DNA of 64,000 nucleotides, from positions 916,454-980,453 of the forward strand of contig NZ_HE610976.1 in NCBI RefSeq assembly GCF_000285495.1. The letters are read 5' to 3'. Shown one piece after another: positions 16,683-26,051 of the stretch. Both the position numbers and the translations under genes were made by a program. Source of the DNA: Oceanobacillus massiliensis str. N'diop. GTDB lineage: Bacteria; Bacillota; Bacilli; Bacillales; Amphibacillaceae. The notes below the pieces were generated by a model. The model was not told where the DNA came from and did not search any database. It saw only the letters and a program-made list of their open reading frames with translations. Position 1 is the stretch's first letter, and the number at the start of each line of letters is the position of its first letter.

Positions 16683-17750
16683 ATGAAGAAGATTTTACAA
16701 CTGGGCAGTGCCTTCATTGGCGTCATTGTCGGGGCTGGTTTTGCCTCTGGACAGGAGATTCTGCAATATTTTACAAGTTTTGGATTGGCTGGAACAATGG
16801 GTGCGATTGTTTGCACGATTTTATTTGGCTATCTCGGCATGATCTTAATCCGGCTGGGAAGCAGGATGCAGACAACTTCTCATAAAGAAGTTATCTATCG
16901 AATCAGTGGACGCTATCTCGGTCTGATTATCGACTATGTTATCATCTTCACCCTATTTGGAGTCGGTGTTGTCATGATTGCAGGGGCTGGGTCAAACCTT
17001 AATCAGCAATTCGATTTCCCTTATTTTATCGGGACAAGCCTTATGTTTATCCTTGTCCTATTGACCGGTATGCTGAAGGTAGATCGGGTTGTTGCCATTG
17101 TAGGGGGCATTACCCCTTTTCTGATTCTTATTGTGGTGATTCTTTCGATTTATAGTCTTGTAACAATGGATGGCTCTTTTGCCTCCTTGGATACCATTGC
17201 AAAAGAACATCCAACATCATTGCCTAACTGGATTATCTCTGCAATCAATTATGTATCATTCAATATTGCACTTGGTGCCTCCATGGCTCTTGTGATGGGT
17301 GGTGCTGAAGATAATGAAAAAACAGCAGCACTCGGCGGTCTTGTTGGCGGACTTGGAATAGGAGTTCTTATTCTATTGAGCCACCTTGCCATCTTTTCAA
17401 ATATTGATGCGCTGCAGGGAGAGATGCCCATGCTGCAATTAGCGAATATCGTTTCACCTACTTTAGGATTCGTTATGTCGATTGTCCTTTTCAGCATGAT
17501 CTTCAATACTGCCGTAAGTATGTTCTTTTCATTCAGTTCACGTTTTACCGAAATGGGGACACGCAAGTTCAAGCTCTTCCTCGTTATCTCATTGGTGATA
17601 GCATATGCATTAAGCTTCTTCGGGTTTACAGACCTTGTCAGCTACTTCTATCCACTAATTGGCTATCTTGGACTGGTACTGATTATAACCTTAATTGTAG
17701 CTTCGTTCCGCATTGAGAAGGTAAAAAGGTCTACAAGCGATCAACAATAG
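16683..17750 (+). CDS. YkvI-like polytopic membrane transporter
   Basis: A 355-residue protein with about ten membrane segments. The N-terminal motif AFIGVIVGAGFASGQEILQYF is characteristic of B. subtilis YkvI and its relatives, which share the LeuT/APC-type fold pattern; the substrate is not known. AAGGAGGACAAC precedes the start. The upstream 16399-16682 shows no riboswitch or other clear signal. The gene ends at a strong bidirectional hairpin (17753-17778). Confidence 0.8.
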   Translation: MKKILQLGSAFIGVIVGAGFASGQEILQYFTSFGLAGTMGAIVCTILFGYLGMILIRLGSRMQTTSHKEVIYRISGRYLGLIIDYVIIFTLFGVGVVMIAGAGSNLNQQFDFPYFIGTSLMFILVLLTGMLKVDRVVAIVGGITPFLILIVVILSIYSLVTMDGSFASLDTIAKEHPTSLPNWIISAINYVSFNIALGASMALVMGGAEDNEKTAALGGLVGGLGIGVLILLSHLAIFSNIDALQGEMPMLQLANIVSPTLGFVMSIVLFSMIFNTAVSMFFSFSSRFTEMGTRKFKLFLVISLVIAYALSFFGFTDLVSYFYPLIGYLGLVLIITLIVASFRIEKVKRSTSDQQ

Positions 17751-17752
17751 CT

Positions 17753-17778
17753 AAGGGAAGGCAGGTGCCTTCCCTTTA
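17753..17778. terminator. bidirectional intrinsic terminator
   Basis: AAGGGAAGGCA/TGCCTTCCCTT, a perfect 11-bp stem with a 2-base spacer, followed by TTATTT. It serves the convergent genes on both sides. Confidence 0.85.
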
Positions 17779-18522
17779 TTTCATGCTTTTCTCCTTTTCC
17801 CTCGCTTTATCCGATGTAATGAATCCCCTTTTCAGCTGACTCTCCCCGGAAATCAAGCTGAGGATATAGGATGACGTCTGTTCAATCTTTTCGGAGAGAT
17901 AATTTGTACGTTCGAATAAAAGTCCCCGGAAATGATCGATCTGTCTGATGATTTTTTCCGTCAGTGCTTCCTGACTATCCAGTCGTTTGGCAATGTTTTT
18001 CTGTGTCTCGTCTTGTTCATCCACCAGCTTCGATAGTTGATTCTGTGCATCTGTCTGGGCATCTATTTTCAATACTAGTTCTTCATTGGCCTGTTTAAAT
18101 TCTTCCATCAGATTGGTCATTACCTCGTGGGAAGCATGAACCTGGTTAAGCTGTCCCATCACCTGCTGTTCTGACAGTTGGTTCTCTTCCATAAGTTTCA
18201 GAAGCTTCCCATGATTGGATTCCAATGTCTTTAGCTGATTGGTGACTTTATTTCCCATCACTTCATGGTGGGCATCCATTTCTTCCAGCTCATTCAGTTT
18301 ATTGCCTATCTTCTCCCATTGGAAATCATTCCTGCGTTCCTGTTTTTCATACATGTTTTTCATTCCTTGAAACGAACGCTGCAGCAGACTATTAATTCGC
18401 TGTTGCTCCTGAATCATTTCAGAAACATGATTTTTTATAAAAAAACCTTGATTAGGCTCCTCGATATTCTCGCTATTCTTATACATATTCTCATGGTTTG
18501 AATCATTAATATATAATCCCAT
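17776..18522 (-). CDS. coiled-coil protein of unknown function, 248 aa
   Basis: Almost the whole protein is predicted coiled coil: long heptad-like runs rich in Glu, Gln, Lys and Leu from about residue 30 to 215, with repeated ...NQLKTLE..., ...MGQLNQV... and ...LMEEFKQ... patterns. There is no membrane segment or signal peptide. The C-terminal ISGESQLKRGFITSDKAR is more compact. The start at 18522 follows AAGGAGTG. The family was not recognised; a structural or cytoskeletal-like role is only a guess. Confidence 0.75.
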   Translation of the reverse strand: MGLYINDSNHENMYKNSENIEEPNQGFFIKNHVSEMIQEQQRINSLLQRSFQGMKNMYEKQERRNDFQWEKIGNKLNELEEMDAHHEVMGNKVTNQLKTLESNHGKLLKLMEENQLSEQQVMGQLNQVHASHEVMTNLMEEFKQANEELVLKIDAQTDAQNQLSKLVDEQDETQKNIAKRLDSQEALTEKIIRQIDHFRGLLFERTNYLSEKIEQTSSYILSLISGESQLKRGFITSDKAREKEKSMK

Positions 18523-18608
18523 CGATTGCACTCCTTATCCATTACTGTATTATTCTATGCAATCGCTAGATGTTTGGGACTTCAGAAGTGGATTCTACTT
18601 ATTAAAAC

Positions 18609-18642
18609 AAAAAACGGCTATCAATGAAAACGGCCGTTTTTT
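18609..18642 (-). terminator. intrinsic terminator
   Basis: AAAAAACGGC pairs with GCCGTTTTTT around a 14-base loop. It lies about 145 bases past the 94-aa gene and just upstream of the coiled-coil gene. Confidence 0.8.
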
Positions 18643-18786
18643 GCGCTTGATTTGTTGAATCTTCAGATGGGAACGATCATGATAGCCTCTTAACACATCG
18701 ACGTGCTGGTTAGAGCTAGCAGTCTTTCGTTGGATGGAGAGAATAGTAAGTGGTTACATGTGCGCTTTTTGGCCCGTTCAGTCATT

Positions 18787-19071
18787 TTACTTACCTCGAA
18801 CACTTTTGTAGGCCTCGACAAACTCTGCCGGAGAGGTCTTTACGATATAAGAAAACACGCCCTTTGTTGTATGTAAATAGAGCAGTCCTCCCTCCCCTCC
18901 AATAAAGCGATAGGAAATATCCAGCACGTCTTTCAAAGGAAACTCTCTGTGCTGTGTTACGATTTTTTGATCGTATAAGTAGAGCTTGCGCTGATGTTCA
19001 ACATCTTTTTGTTCAAGACTGCTTAATTCCCTCACGATTTTTATGTACGATTGTTCCGCTATCAGATTCAT
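18787..19071 (-). CDS. hypothetical protein, 94 aa
   Basis: Not recognised. A small soluble protein, beta-rich in its second half (LYLYDQKIVTQHREFPLKDV, GGLLYLHTTKGVFSYIV), a pattern that recalls a small PH-like or PilZ-like beta sandwich, though no motif proves it. GGAGGGTCAT precedes the ATG. It starts 39 bases past the end of the Spx-like gene on the same strand and may be co-transcribed with it. Confidence 0.7.
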   Translation of the reverse strand: MNLIAEQSYIKIVRELSSLEQKDVEHQRKLYLYDQKIVTQHREFPLKDVLDISYRFIGGEGGLLYLHTTKGVFSYIVKTSPAEFVEAYKSVRGK

Positions 19072-19110
19072 ATGACCCTCCGTTTCCCTTATTTCGTTTA
19101 TTTAAATCGC

Positions 19111-19521
19111 TTAACCCTCAGCCAGCTGCAAATGGTTTGTCCGCCATTGCAACCAGAGAAACTCCCTTGTCTTCCTTGGGAGGAACTGGCGGATATCATC
19201 CTCGTGATAGCCGACCTGAAGTCTCTTCTCATCAACCACAATTGGACTTCTCAGCAGGCGCGGCTGTTCCTGAATTAATTCAAGCAGCTCTTGCAGCGAT
19301 AAAGACTCAATATCCAAATTCAAGTCCTTGTACACTTTGGATCTTGTAGAGATAATTTCGTCGGTACCCTCGACCGTCATTCGTAAAATCCTTTGAAGCT
19401 CATCTACAGACAACGGCTCCTTAATGACATTTCTTTCCACATACTCAATGCCTTGCCTTGTAAACCATTGCTTTGCTTTTCTTGTGGACGAACAGGCAGC
19501 CCCATAAATTGTAACTGTCAT
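19111..19521 (-). CDS. Spx/MgsR-family regulator lacking the second redox cysteine
   Basis: A 136-residue ArsC-fold protein very like Spx: ILRMTVEGTDEIISTRSKV retains the Gly that contacts the RNA polymerase alpha C-terminal domain, and SPIVVDEKRLQVGYHEDDIR and FLPRKTR match the Spx C-terminus. Spx normally has a CxxC thiol switch at residues 10-13; here it reads CSST, so Cys 13 is Thr and the disulfide switch cannot form. The protein may be a redox-insensitive Spx paralogue, like some SpxA2/SpxO forms. GAGGT lies upstream of the ATG. Three 15-bp palindromes lie upstream (19599-19680). Confidence 0.87.
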   Translation of the reverse strand: MTVTIYGAACSSTRKAKQWFTRQGIEYVERNVIKEPLSVDELQRILRMTVEGTDEIISTRSKVYKDLNLDIESLSLQELLELIQEQPRLLRSPIVVDEKRLQVGYHEDDIRQFLPRKTREFLWLQWRTNHLQLAEG

Positions 19522-19598
19522 TCATCATACCTCATTTCATCGTTTTTATTTGAGGAATTCCTTGTTTTTTCTTTTTTATGCAGCGCTTTCTTCTGTAA

Positions 19599-19680
19599 GT
19601 GACACATTGTCACGATGTTTATATCTTAATGATAAGTGACACAATGTCATATGTCAATCCTTCAAATGACAATGTGTCAC
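19599..19680. promoter_or_regulatory. three 15-bp palindromic sites between spx-like gene and potA
   Basis: GTGACACATTGTCAC (19599-19613), GTGACACAATGTCAT (19636-19650) and ATGACAATGTGTCAC (19666-19680) share the core TGACA-N5-TGTCA form. Copies two and three are also inverted to each other (17 bases, one mismatch) and end in TTTTTT, so a hairpin is possible. They look like repressor sites, possibly for a TetR-type protein not encoded here. Confidence 0.6.
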
Positions 19681-19860
19681 TTTTTTAAAGGAATTATGTC
19701 AATTTTATGACCGAATATAGAGAAGGCCCCTACTTGCACCACCGAAATTCCACTGTTGGCCAATCGCCAAAAAAACTGATTCCTTTTTTATTCTTTTCAT
19801 GTATAATTATTTCGAATCTGACAAATGAGTAACAAATATGAGATAGGGGAAAAGAGCAAC

Positions 19861-19974
19861 ATGCAGTTCATCTATTCCCTATTCCTTTACCTTTTAATCA
19901 CAAACCTGCCAGCCACTGGTTCACAGGTTCTACCATACCTTCTTGTTCAAGAAAAAATTATTCCTGTTTCCTGA
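19861..19974 (+). CDS. candidate 37-aa leader peptide upstream of potA
   Basis: A short hydrophobic ORF (MQFIYSLFLYLLITNLPATG start) ends 40 bases before the potA start. Its start lies in the loop of an imperfect hairpin (ATAGGGGAA with TTCCCTAT), and its stop lies in another (TTGTTCA/TGAACAA, 19943-19977). An AGGGGAAAAGAG stretch precedes it. The arrangement recalls leader peptides that sense polyamines, but translation is not proven. Confidence 0.35.
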   Translation: MQFIYSLFLYLLITNLPATGSQVLPYLLVQEKIIPVS

Positions 19975-20014
19975 ACAATTCTATTAATACTACATGCATA
20001 AAAAGGAGATTGCT

Positions 20015-21124
20015 ATGACGAATACTGCTATTATTCAATTCCACAATGTTACAAAGCAATTTGATCATGACCCGGCCATACTGAACCAGGTCAACTTCGA
20101 AATTGAAAGAGGAAAATTTTACACCTTGCTTGGACCATCTGGCTGCGGGAAGACGACAATCCTTCGTCTAATTGCAGGGTTTACGGAAGCCACTGCCGGG
20201 GATATTTATTTTGACGGGAAAAAGATCAATCATATCCCTGCAAATAAGCGTCAGGTAAATACTGTTTTTCAGGATTATGCATTATTTCCCCATTTAAATG
20301 TTTTTGAGAATGTTGCTTTTGGTTTACGTATCAAAAAAATGAAAAAGGAAGCCATTGCCGCGAAGGTAAAGGAAGCATTGAGCTTTGTAAATCTAATTGG
20401 CTATGAGGACAGGGAGATCAAGGATATGTCAGGCGGTCAGCGTCAGCGTGTAGCAATCGCTCGGGCAATCGTCAATGAACCAGAAGTAATTCTGTTAGAC
20501 GAACCATTATCGGCGCTCGATCTTAAGCTGCGTTATCAAATGCAATACGAATTACGTGAACTGCAGCGCCGGCTTGGAATAACGTTTATCTTTGTCACAC
20601 ATGACCAGGAAGAAGCCCTGGCAATGTCCGATGAGATCTTTGTTATCAATAAAGGGAAAATTCAACAGAGCGGAACACCAAATGATATCTATGATGAACC
20701 AATCAACCGCTTTGTTGCCGATTTCATCGGGGAATCCAATATCGTAAAAGCCACGATGATTGAAGACTATATTGTTGAATTCGGCGGAAATAGGTTCGAG
20801 TGTGTGGACATGGGTATGAATCCGAATGAACCTGTGGAAGTGGTTATCCGACCGGAGGATTTGGAAATCACTTCCGTGGAAAACGGCATGCTGAAGGTAA
20901 AGGTTGAATCACAGTTATTCCGCGGTGTGCATTATGAAATGACTGGCTATGATAAAGAAGGAAATGAATGGCTTGTCCAATCAACCAAAAAAGTAACGGT
21001 TGGTAACGAAATCGGCCTTCGCTTCGATCCGGAATCCATCCATGTTATGCGCTTCAATGAAACGGAAGAAGACTTTGACCGCCGTTTGGATTCGTATTCG
21101 GAGGGGGAAGCAAATGGACAATAA
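20015..21124 (+). CDS. potA: spermidine/putrescine ABC transporter ATP-binding protein
   Basis: A 369-residue ATPase: Walker [11 protein letters not shown] loop, signature [10 protein letters not shown], Walker [14 protein letters not shown] loop FVTHDQEEA, then a C-terminal TOBE domain (residues about 240-365) typical of the MalK/PotA class. It energises polyamine uptake by PotBC. The start at 20015 has AAAGGAG 8 bases upstream. Its last 11 bases overlap potB, and the four genes form one tight operon. Confidence 0.95.
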   Translation: MTNTAIIQFHNVTKQFDHDPAILNQVNFEIERGKFYTLLGPSGCGKTTILRLIAGFTEATAGDIYFDGKKINHIPANKRQVNTVFQDYALFPHLNVFENVAFGLRIKKMKKEAIAAKVKEALSFVNLIGYEDREIKDMSGGQRQRVAIARAIVNEPEVILLDEPLSALDLKLRYQMQYELRELQRRLGITFIFVTHDQEEALAMSDEIFVINKGKIQQSGTPNDIYDEPINRFVADFIGESNIVKATMIEDYIVEFGGNRFECVDMGMNPNEPVEVVIRPEDLEITSVENGMLKVKVESQLFRGVHYEMTGYDKEGNEWLVQSTKKVTVGNEIGLRFDPESIHVMRFNETEEDFDRRLDSYSEGEANGQ

Positions 21125-21917
21125 AGTTTCACGCAATCTCTACATGATTCCTTATGGACTATGGATTATCCTATTTGTCGTTGCTCCGATTCTTCTTGTC
21201 GTCTATTATTCGTTCTTTGATATTGAGGGCAACTTTTCATTCGTCAATTACAAAAATTTCTTTACGCCTGTATATTTGCAGATGACACTGAGTTCATTCT
21301 GGTATGCATTTCTCATTACCGCAATATCACTGCTCGTTGCCTATCCTACCGCCTATTTATTAACAAGGACAAGGCATAAGCATTTATGGCTGTTGCTGAT
21401 TATCGTTCCATCATGGATAAATCTACTATTAAAAGCATACGCATTTATTGGCATTTTCGGAACCTATGGCGCGGCCAACAGCTTTCTGGAATTTATCGGT
21501 GTCGAATCAAGGCAGCTTCTATTCACCGATTTCAGCTTTGTATTTGTTGCAGTCTATATATTTATTCCGTTTATGATTCTTCCTATCTTTAATGCATTGG
21601 ACAATCTCAATCCGTCCCTTCTCTATGCTGCGAAGGATCTGGGCGCATCTAAATGGATTACGTTTAAACGGGTGGTTCTGCCGCTCACGATGGATGGGGT
21701 CAAATCCGGCTGTCAGGTGGTATTTATTCCTGCCCTTTCATTATTCATGCTGACGAGGCTGATTGCAGGAAACCGGGTCATCACGCTTGGTACTGCTATC
21801 GAGCAGCACTTCCTGGTCACACAGGACTGGGGAATGGGTTCGACAATTGCCGTATTCCTGATTCTTATCATGTTTGCATTTATGGCCGTTACCAATTTTA
21901 GAAAGCGGGGTGTGTAG
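21114..21917 (+). CDS. potB: spermidine/putrescine ABC transporter permease PotB
   Basis: A 267-residue membrane protein with six predicted helices. The cytoplasmic EAA-type loop [21 protein letters not shown], which docks onto PotA, lies near residue 175. The start at 21114 overlaps the end of potA and follows GGAGGGGG, so translational coupling is likely. A longer open frame from 21000 is only overlap with potA. Confidence 0.93.
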   Translation: MDNKVSRNLYMIPYGLWIILFVVAPILLVVYYSFFDIEGNFSFVNYKNFFTPVYLQMTLSSFWYAFLITAISLLVAYPTAYLLTRTRHKHLWLLLIIVPSWINLLLKAYAFIGIFGTYGAANSFLEFIGVESRQLLFTDFSFVFVAVYIFIPFMILPIFNALDNLNPSLLYAAKDLGASKWITFKRVVLPLTMDGVKSGCQVVFIPALSLFMLTRLIAGNRVITLGTAIEQHFLVTQDWGMGSTIAVFLILIMFAFMAVTNFRKRGV

Positions 21918-21918
21918 C

Positions 21919-22722
21919 ATGGAGAGGTACCCATCTCGTTTTGCAAACTTGTTCCTGATTATTATCTTTTTCATTCTGTATGCACCTATCTTTTACTTGA
22001 TTTTTTACTCCTTCAACAGTGGGGGAACGATGAGTAATTTCTCTGGTTTTACTTTCGACTGGTATAAGGAACTTTTTCATGATACAAGACTTCTGATCAT
22101 TGTGCTGAACACATTGGTTATTGCATTGCTGTCCGCCCTTATATCAACTGTCGTTGGAGTCCTTGGGGCCATTGGAATCCGTGCCTTTAGGAGCAGACAG
22201 ACCCAAAACACGCTATTGTCACTCAATAATGTATTGATTGTTAGTCCGGATGTCATTATCGGTGCTTCCTTTCTGATCCTATTCACCATGGCAGGGATTC
22301 AACTGGGTTTTTACTCTGTGTTGCTTTCCCATATTGCATTCAGCATTCCCATTGTTGTATTGATGGTGCTGCCTAAGCTGATGGAAATGAGTCCGACACT
22401 TGTCGATGCCGCCCGGGACCTTGGGGCAAATCAGTGGAATGTATTGACGAAAGTAATTTTGCCATATATCGCGCCTGGAATATTCGCTGGCTTTTTCATG
22501 GCACTAACCTACTCGCTTGATGACTTTGCCGTTACCTTTTTCGTAACCGGAAATGGCTTCTCCACACTTTCTGTGGAAATCTATTCCCTTGCGCGCAGAG
22601 GTATCTCCTTGAACATCAATGCCTTATCCGCCATCATGTTTGTCGTGACCATCCTGATGGTTATCATCTATTACTATCTCACGCAGCGCATCGGCACGAA
22701 AGGAGTTGGCTTTAGAAGATGA
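21919..22722 (+). CDS. potC: spermidine/putrescine ABC transporter permease PotC
   Basis: A 267-residue, six-helix partner of PotB, with the EAA loop AARDLGANQWNVLTKVILPYI near residue 165. It starts one base after the potB stop codon and overlaps potD by four bases (ATGA). Confidence 0.93.
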   Translation: MERYPSRFANLFLIIIFFILYAPIFYLIFYSFNSGGTMSNFSGFTFDWYKELFHDTRLLIIVLNTLVIALLSALISTVVGVLGAIGIRAFRSRQTQNTLLSLNNVLIVSPDVIIGASFLILFTMAGIQLGFYSVLLSHIAFSIPIVVLMVLPKLMEMSPTLVDAARDLGANQWNVLTKVILPYIAPGIFAGFFMALTYSLDDFAVTFFVTGNGFSTLSVEIYSLARRGISLNINALSAIMFVVTILMVIIYYYLTQRIGTKGVGFRR

Positions 22723-23795
22723 AGAATCTTATAAGAGCATTCGTGGCCATATCCGTTGTATCGCTTATCCTTATCATTGCCATCAATCGATTGAACGCAT
22801 CAGAAGGCTTCTCAGGCGGTAATACATTAACCGTCTATAATTGGGGCGACTATATTGATGAAGAATTGATAGACCGGTTTGAAGAAGAAACCGGGATTAC
22901 GATTATTTATGAAACGTTTGATTCAAACGAGGCGATGATGACAAAGGTGCAGCAAGGAGGAACTACCTATGATGTTGCTGTACCTTCTGAATATATGGTC
23001 GAGAAGATGAAGGAAGAGGATTTGCTGGTTGAACTGGATTATTCCAAACTGCCAAATGTAAAATATCTTGATGAGCGTTTTATGGATTTGGCCTTCGATC
23101 CAGGCAATAACTATTCCGTCCCATACTTCTGGGGGACGGTTGGTATCATCTATAATCCAACCCTGTTACCGGAAGGAAAAGAAATTACCGGCTTCAATGA
23201 TCTATGGGATCCAGAGCTTGAAAATAAGATTCTTCTTATCGATGGCGCCCGTGAAATCTTAGGTATGGGTCTGAACAGCCTTGGATACTCACTAAATGAT
23301 ACCGATGAGGATCATCTGCAGGAGGCCTTGACTAAGCTCAAAGAGTTAACGCCAAATGTAAAAGCAATCGTAGGCGATGAGAATAAAATGCTGATGGAAA
23401 ATAATGAAGCAGCAATCGCCGTCGGCTGGTCCGGGGACGCACGGGATATTATGTGGGAAAATGAAAATATTGACTACGTTGTACCAGAAGAAGGCTCCAA
23501 CTTATGGTTCGATAACTTTGTTATTCCAAAAACAGCACAAAACGTAGATGCTGCACATCAATTTATCAACTTTATGCTCGATCCGGAAGTTGCCGCACAG
23601 AATACAGAATATGTAAGCTATTCAACACCTAATAAAGAAGCCCTTAAATATATGCCGGAAGATATGGTCAATGACGAAAGATTCTATCCTGAACCAGAAC
23701 TTACCGAACGGCTGGAGGTCTATGAAAACCTCGGCAAGCAACATCTCGCTTATTACAATGAACTGTTTCTGCAGTTTAAGATGTACCGGAAATAA
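22719..23795 (+). CDS. potD: spermidine/putrescine-binding protein PotD
   Basis: A 358-residue extracellular substrate-binding protein. Residues 1-30 form an uncleaved-looking signal anchor (no lipobox Cys); the mature part begins NTLTVYNWGDYIDEELIDRF, the usual PotD opening, and later has VGWSGDA and ENIDYVVPEEGSNLWFDNFVIPK, which line the polyamine pocket. Its start overlaps the potC stop. Confidence 0.93.
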   Translation: MKNLIRAFVAISVVSLILIIAINRLNASEGFSGGNTLTVYNWGDYIDEELIDRFEEETGITIIYETFDSNEAMMTKVQQGGTTYDVAVPSEYMVEKMKEEDLLVELDYSKLPNVKYLDERFMDLAFDPGNNYSVPYFWGTVGIIYNPTLLPEGKEITGFNDLWDPELENKILLIDGAREILGMGLNSLGYSLNDTDEDHLQEALTKLKELTPNVKAIVGDENKMLMENNEAAIAVGWSGDARDIMWENENIDYVVPEEGSNLWFDNFVIPKTAQNVDAAHQFINFMLDPEVAAQNTEYVSYSTPNKEALKYMPEDMVNDERFYPEPELTERLEVYENLGKQHLAYYNELFLQFKMYRK

Positions 23796-23850
23796 AAACG
23801 GCAGAAAGCGGCCGTGCGATAGGCTGTTTATAGGAGAGACATGGGGTTCT

Positions 23851-23913
23851 GCTCGGATTGCGCGAATTCTACCCCGAATCGCGCGAGTTCTGACCCGGAT
23901 TGCGCGAATCTAA
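23851..23913. repeat. three 21-bp tandem units with a GCGCGAATTCT core
   Basis: The units cggattgcgcgaattctaccc, cgaatcgcgcgagttctgacc and cggattgcgcgaatctaaagc follow one another after potD. They have the same form as the 20-bp array at the window's right end. Confidence 0.7.
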
Positions 23914-23959
23914 AGCTATACCTAACCTGTTTCACACGCTACCCATCTGAGACATTAAA

Positions 23960-23999
23960 ATGGCCACCGGCTGAATATTTCAACCGGTGGCCATTGCTA
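23960..23999. terminator. bidirectional terminator between potD and htpG
   Basis: ATGGCCACCGG/CCGGTGGCCAT is a perfect 11-bp stem, with TGCTATTTTT on the + side and AATG on the other. It serves the convergent genes. Confidence 0.8.
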
Positions 24000-24002
24000 T
24001 TT

Positions 24003-25883
24003 TTATGAAACCATTATTTTACATATATCGTTTGTGAATTCAACTGGGTCGTTGATTGGGAGTCCTTCGATGAGTAAAGCCTGATTGTAAAGCAGGTTTG
24101 TATAAAGCTTCAGTTTTTCTTCATCCGACTCATGGGCGTTCTTCAGTGTCTCAAATACTTCATGATTTACATTGATCTCCAGCACTTTATCAGCCTTGAT
24201 GTTCTGATCATCCGGCATGGCGTTGATGATCTTTTCCATTTCAAGGGAAATCTCTCCGTCTGCTGTCAGTACAACGGGATGGGATTTTAATCGTTTAGAT
24301 GCTCTTACTTCCTTCACTTTTCCTGATAGGACGGCTTGCATCGCATCAAATAGAGCTTTATTTTCTTTGGCGTCTTCTTCTGCAGATTCTTTGTCATCGT
24401 CCTCAATGCCAAGGTCGCCGCTTGATACCGATTTAAACTCTTTCTCTTGATAATTCATCAGCATTTTGATGGCAAATTCATCAATTTCATCGGTGAAGTA
24501 GAGGATTTCATAGCCTTTGTCTGCAACAAGCTCTGTTTGCGGAAGCTTTTCAATGCGCTCATTCGATTCCCCGCTTGCATAGTAAATATATTTTTGATCT
24601 TCCGGCATTCTGGATACATATTCTTCCAGTGTGACGAGTTTCTTTTCTTTTGATGAGTAGAACAGCAATAGATCCTGCAGCAGCTCTTTATTTTGTCCAT
24701 AGTCACTATAGACACCGTATTTCAGCTGTTGACCGAAGGATTTATAGAACGTTTCATATTTATCCCTTTCATCACGAAGGACGCTCTGTAACTGTGTTTT
24801 AATTTTTTTGTTGATATTTTTTGCAATTAGCTTCAGTTGTCTATCATGCTGCAGCATTTCCCTTGATATATTTAGAGAAAGGTCTTCGGAGTCTACCATA
24901 CCTTTGACAAAGCTGAAGTAATCCGGCAGCAGGTCTGCACATTTATCCATAATCAGAACGCCATTGGAATAGAGTTCGAGTCCTTTTTCATACTCTCTTG
25001 TGTAATAGTTATATGGCGCATTTTCAGGTATAAAGAGAATGGCATTATAGCGGATTGTGCCATCAACATTTATGTGAATGTGCTTTAGCGGCTTGTCATA
25101 CCCATAATGCTTTTCATTGTAAAAGTTCTCATAGTCCTCATCCGCCAGCTCACTTTTGTTCTTCTTCCAGATTGGAACCATGGTGTTAAGTGTTTGCTCT
25201 TCAATAATGTCTTCGTATTCATTGTCGCTTCCTTCTTTAAGCTTGCTTTCTGTAACATCCATTTTGATCGGGTAGCGAATGAAATCAGAGTACTTTTTGA
25301 TGATCTGTTTCAGACGATGTTGTTCAAGAAACTCATCATAATCCTCATCTTCCCCATTGTCTTTGATTTCCAAGATGATTTCCGTACCCACTTCTGCTTT
25401 TTCGGCAGGTGTAACCGTATAGCCATCAGAGCCTTTGGATTCCCATTTGAAAGCTTCATCACTATCGATCGATTTACTGATTACAGTGACTTTATCGGAA
25501 ACCATAAATGCTGCATAGAATCCAACACCAAATTGACCAATAATATCATGGCCATCTTTGATTTCATTTTCTGATTTGAATGCATGGGATCCACTTTTGG
25601 CGATGACTCCGAGATTGTTCTCCAAATCTTCCTTCGTCATCCCAATTCCAGTATCACTGACCTTTAAAATTCTGTTATCCTTATCAGCATCAATTTTTAT
25701 GTAGTAGCTATCCTTATTGAAGGTTAGATTTTCGTCGGTCAATGCCTTGTAATAGATTTTGTCGATTGCATCACTCGCGTTGGAAATAAGTTCTCTCAAG
25801 AATACCTCACGCTGCGAGTAAATAGAGTTAATTACCATATCCAAGAGTTTTTTGGACTCTGCTTTAAATTTTCTTTTCCCCAT
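24003..25883 (-). CDS. htpG: molecular chaperone HtpG (bacterial Hsp90)
   Basis: A 626-residue Hsp90 with all three domains. The N-terminal ATPase has [25 protein letters not shown] and [11 protein letters not shown]; the middle domain has the catalytic Arg region NISREMLQ; the C-terminal domain dimerises. It refolds or holds client proteins under stress. Upstream is a near-ideal promoter and a perfect CIRCE operator (25919-25945), so HrcA repression is expected. Confidence 0.97.
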   Translation of the reverse strand: MGKRKFKAESKKLLDMVINSIYSQREVFLRELISNASDAIDKIYYKALTDENLTFNKDSYYIKIDADKDNRILKVSDTGIGMTKEDLENNLGVIAKSGSHAFKSENEIKDGHDIIGQFGVGFYAAFMVSDKVTVISKSIDSDEAFKWESKGSDGYTVTPAEKAEVGTEIILEIKDNGEDEDYDEFLEQHRLKQIIKKYSDFIRYPIKMDVTESKLKEGSDNEYEDIIEEQTLNTMVPIWKKNKSELADEDYENFYNEKHYGYDKPLKHIHINVDGTIRYNAILFIPENAPYNYYTREYEKGLELYSNGVLIMDKCADLLPDYFSFVKGMVDSEDLSLNISREMLQHDRQLKLIAKNINKKIKTQLQSVLRDERDKYETFYKSFGQQLKYGVYSDYGQNKELLQDLLLFYSSKEKKLVTLEEYVSRMPEDQKYIYYASGESNERIEKLPQTELVADKGYEILYFTDEIDEFAIKMLMNYQEKEFKSVSSGDLGIEDDDKESAEEDAKENKALFDAMQAVLSGKVKEVRASKRLKSHPVVLTADGEISLEMEKIINAMPDDQNIKADKVLEINVNHEVFETLKNAHESDEEKLKLYTNLLYNQALLIEGLPINDPVEFTNDICKIMVS

Positions 25884-25918
25884 TATATATTCGCTCCTTC
25901 AAAATTATATGCTAGCCT

Positions 25919-25945
25919 TTAGCACTCTCGGCACAAGAGTGCTAA
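25919..25945 (-). promoter_or_regulatory. CIRCE element (HrcA operator) of htpG
   Basis: TTAGCACTC-N9-GAGTGCTAA is an exact match to the CIRCE consensus. It lies between the htpG promoter and the start codon. Confidence 0.97.
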
Positions 25946-25956
25946 TCCCTATCTTT

Positions 25957-25985
25957 TTAATACCATATTCATTTTTTTATGTCAA
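25957..25985 (-). promoter_or_regulatory. sigma-A promoter of htpG
   Basis: On the minus strand TTGACA (25980-25985) and TATTAA (25957-25962) are 17 bases apart, with the CIRCE directly downstream. Confidence 0.8.
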
Positions 25986-26051
25986 TGATAATAGCAGCCT
26001 AAGCGGGTATCGTTATATAATAAATTCAACTAAAATTCGGGAGGAAATCAT

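Noticed and set aside
19636..19686. A plain transcription terminator made of palindromes two and three
   Set aside because: No plus-strand gene precedes it, and the third related palindrome outside the hairpin favours protein-binding sites. A double role stays possible.
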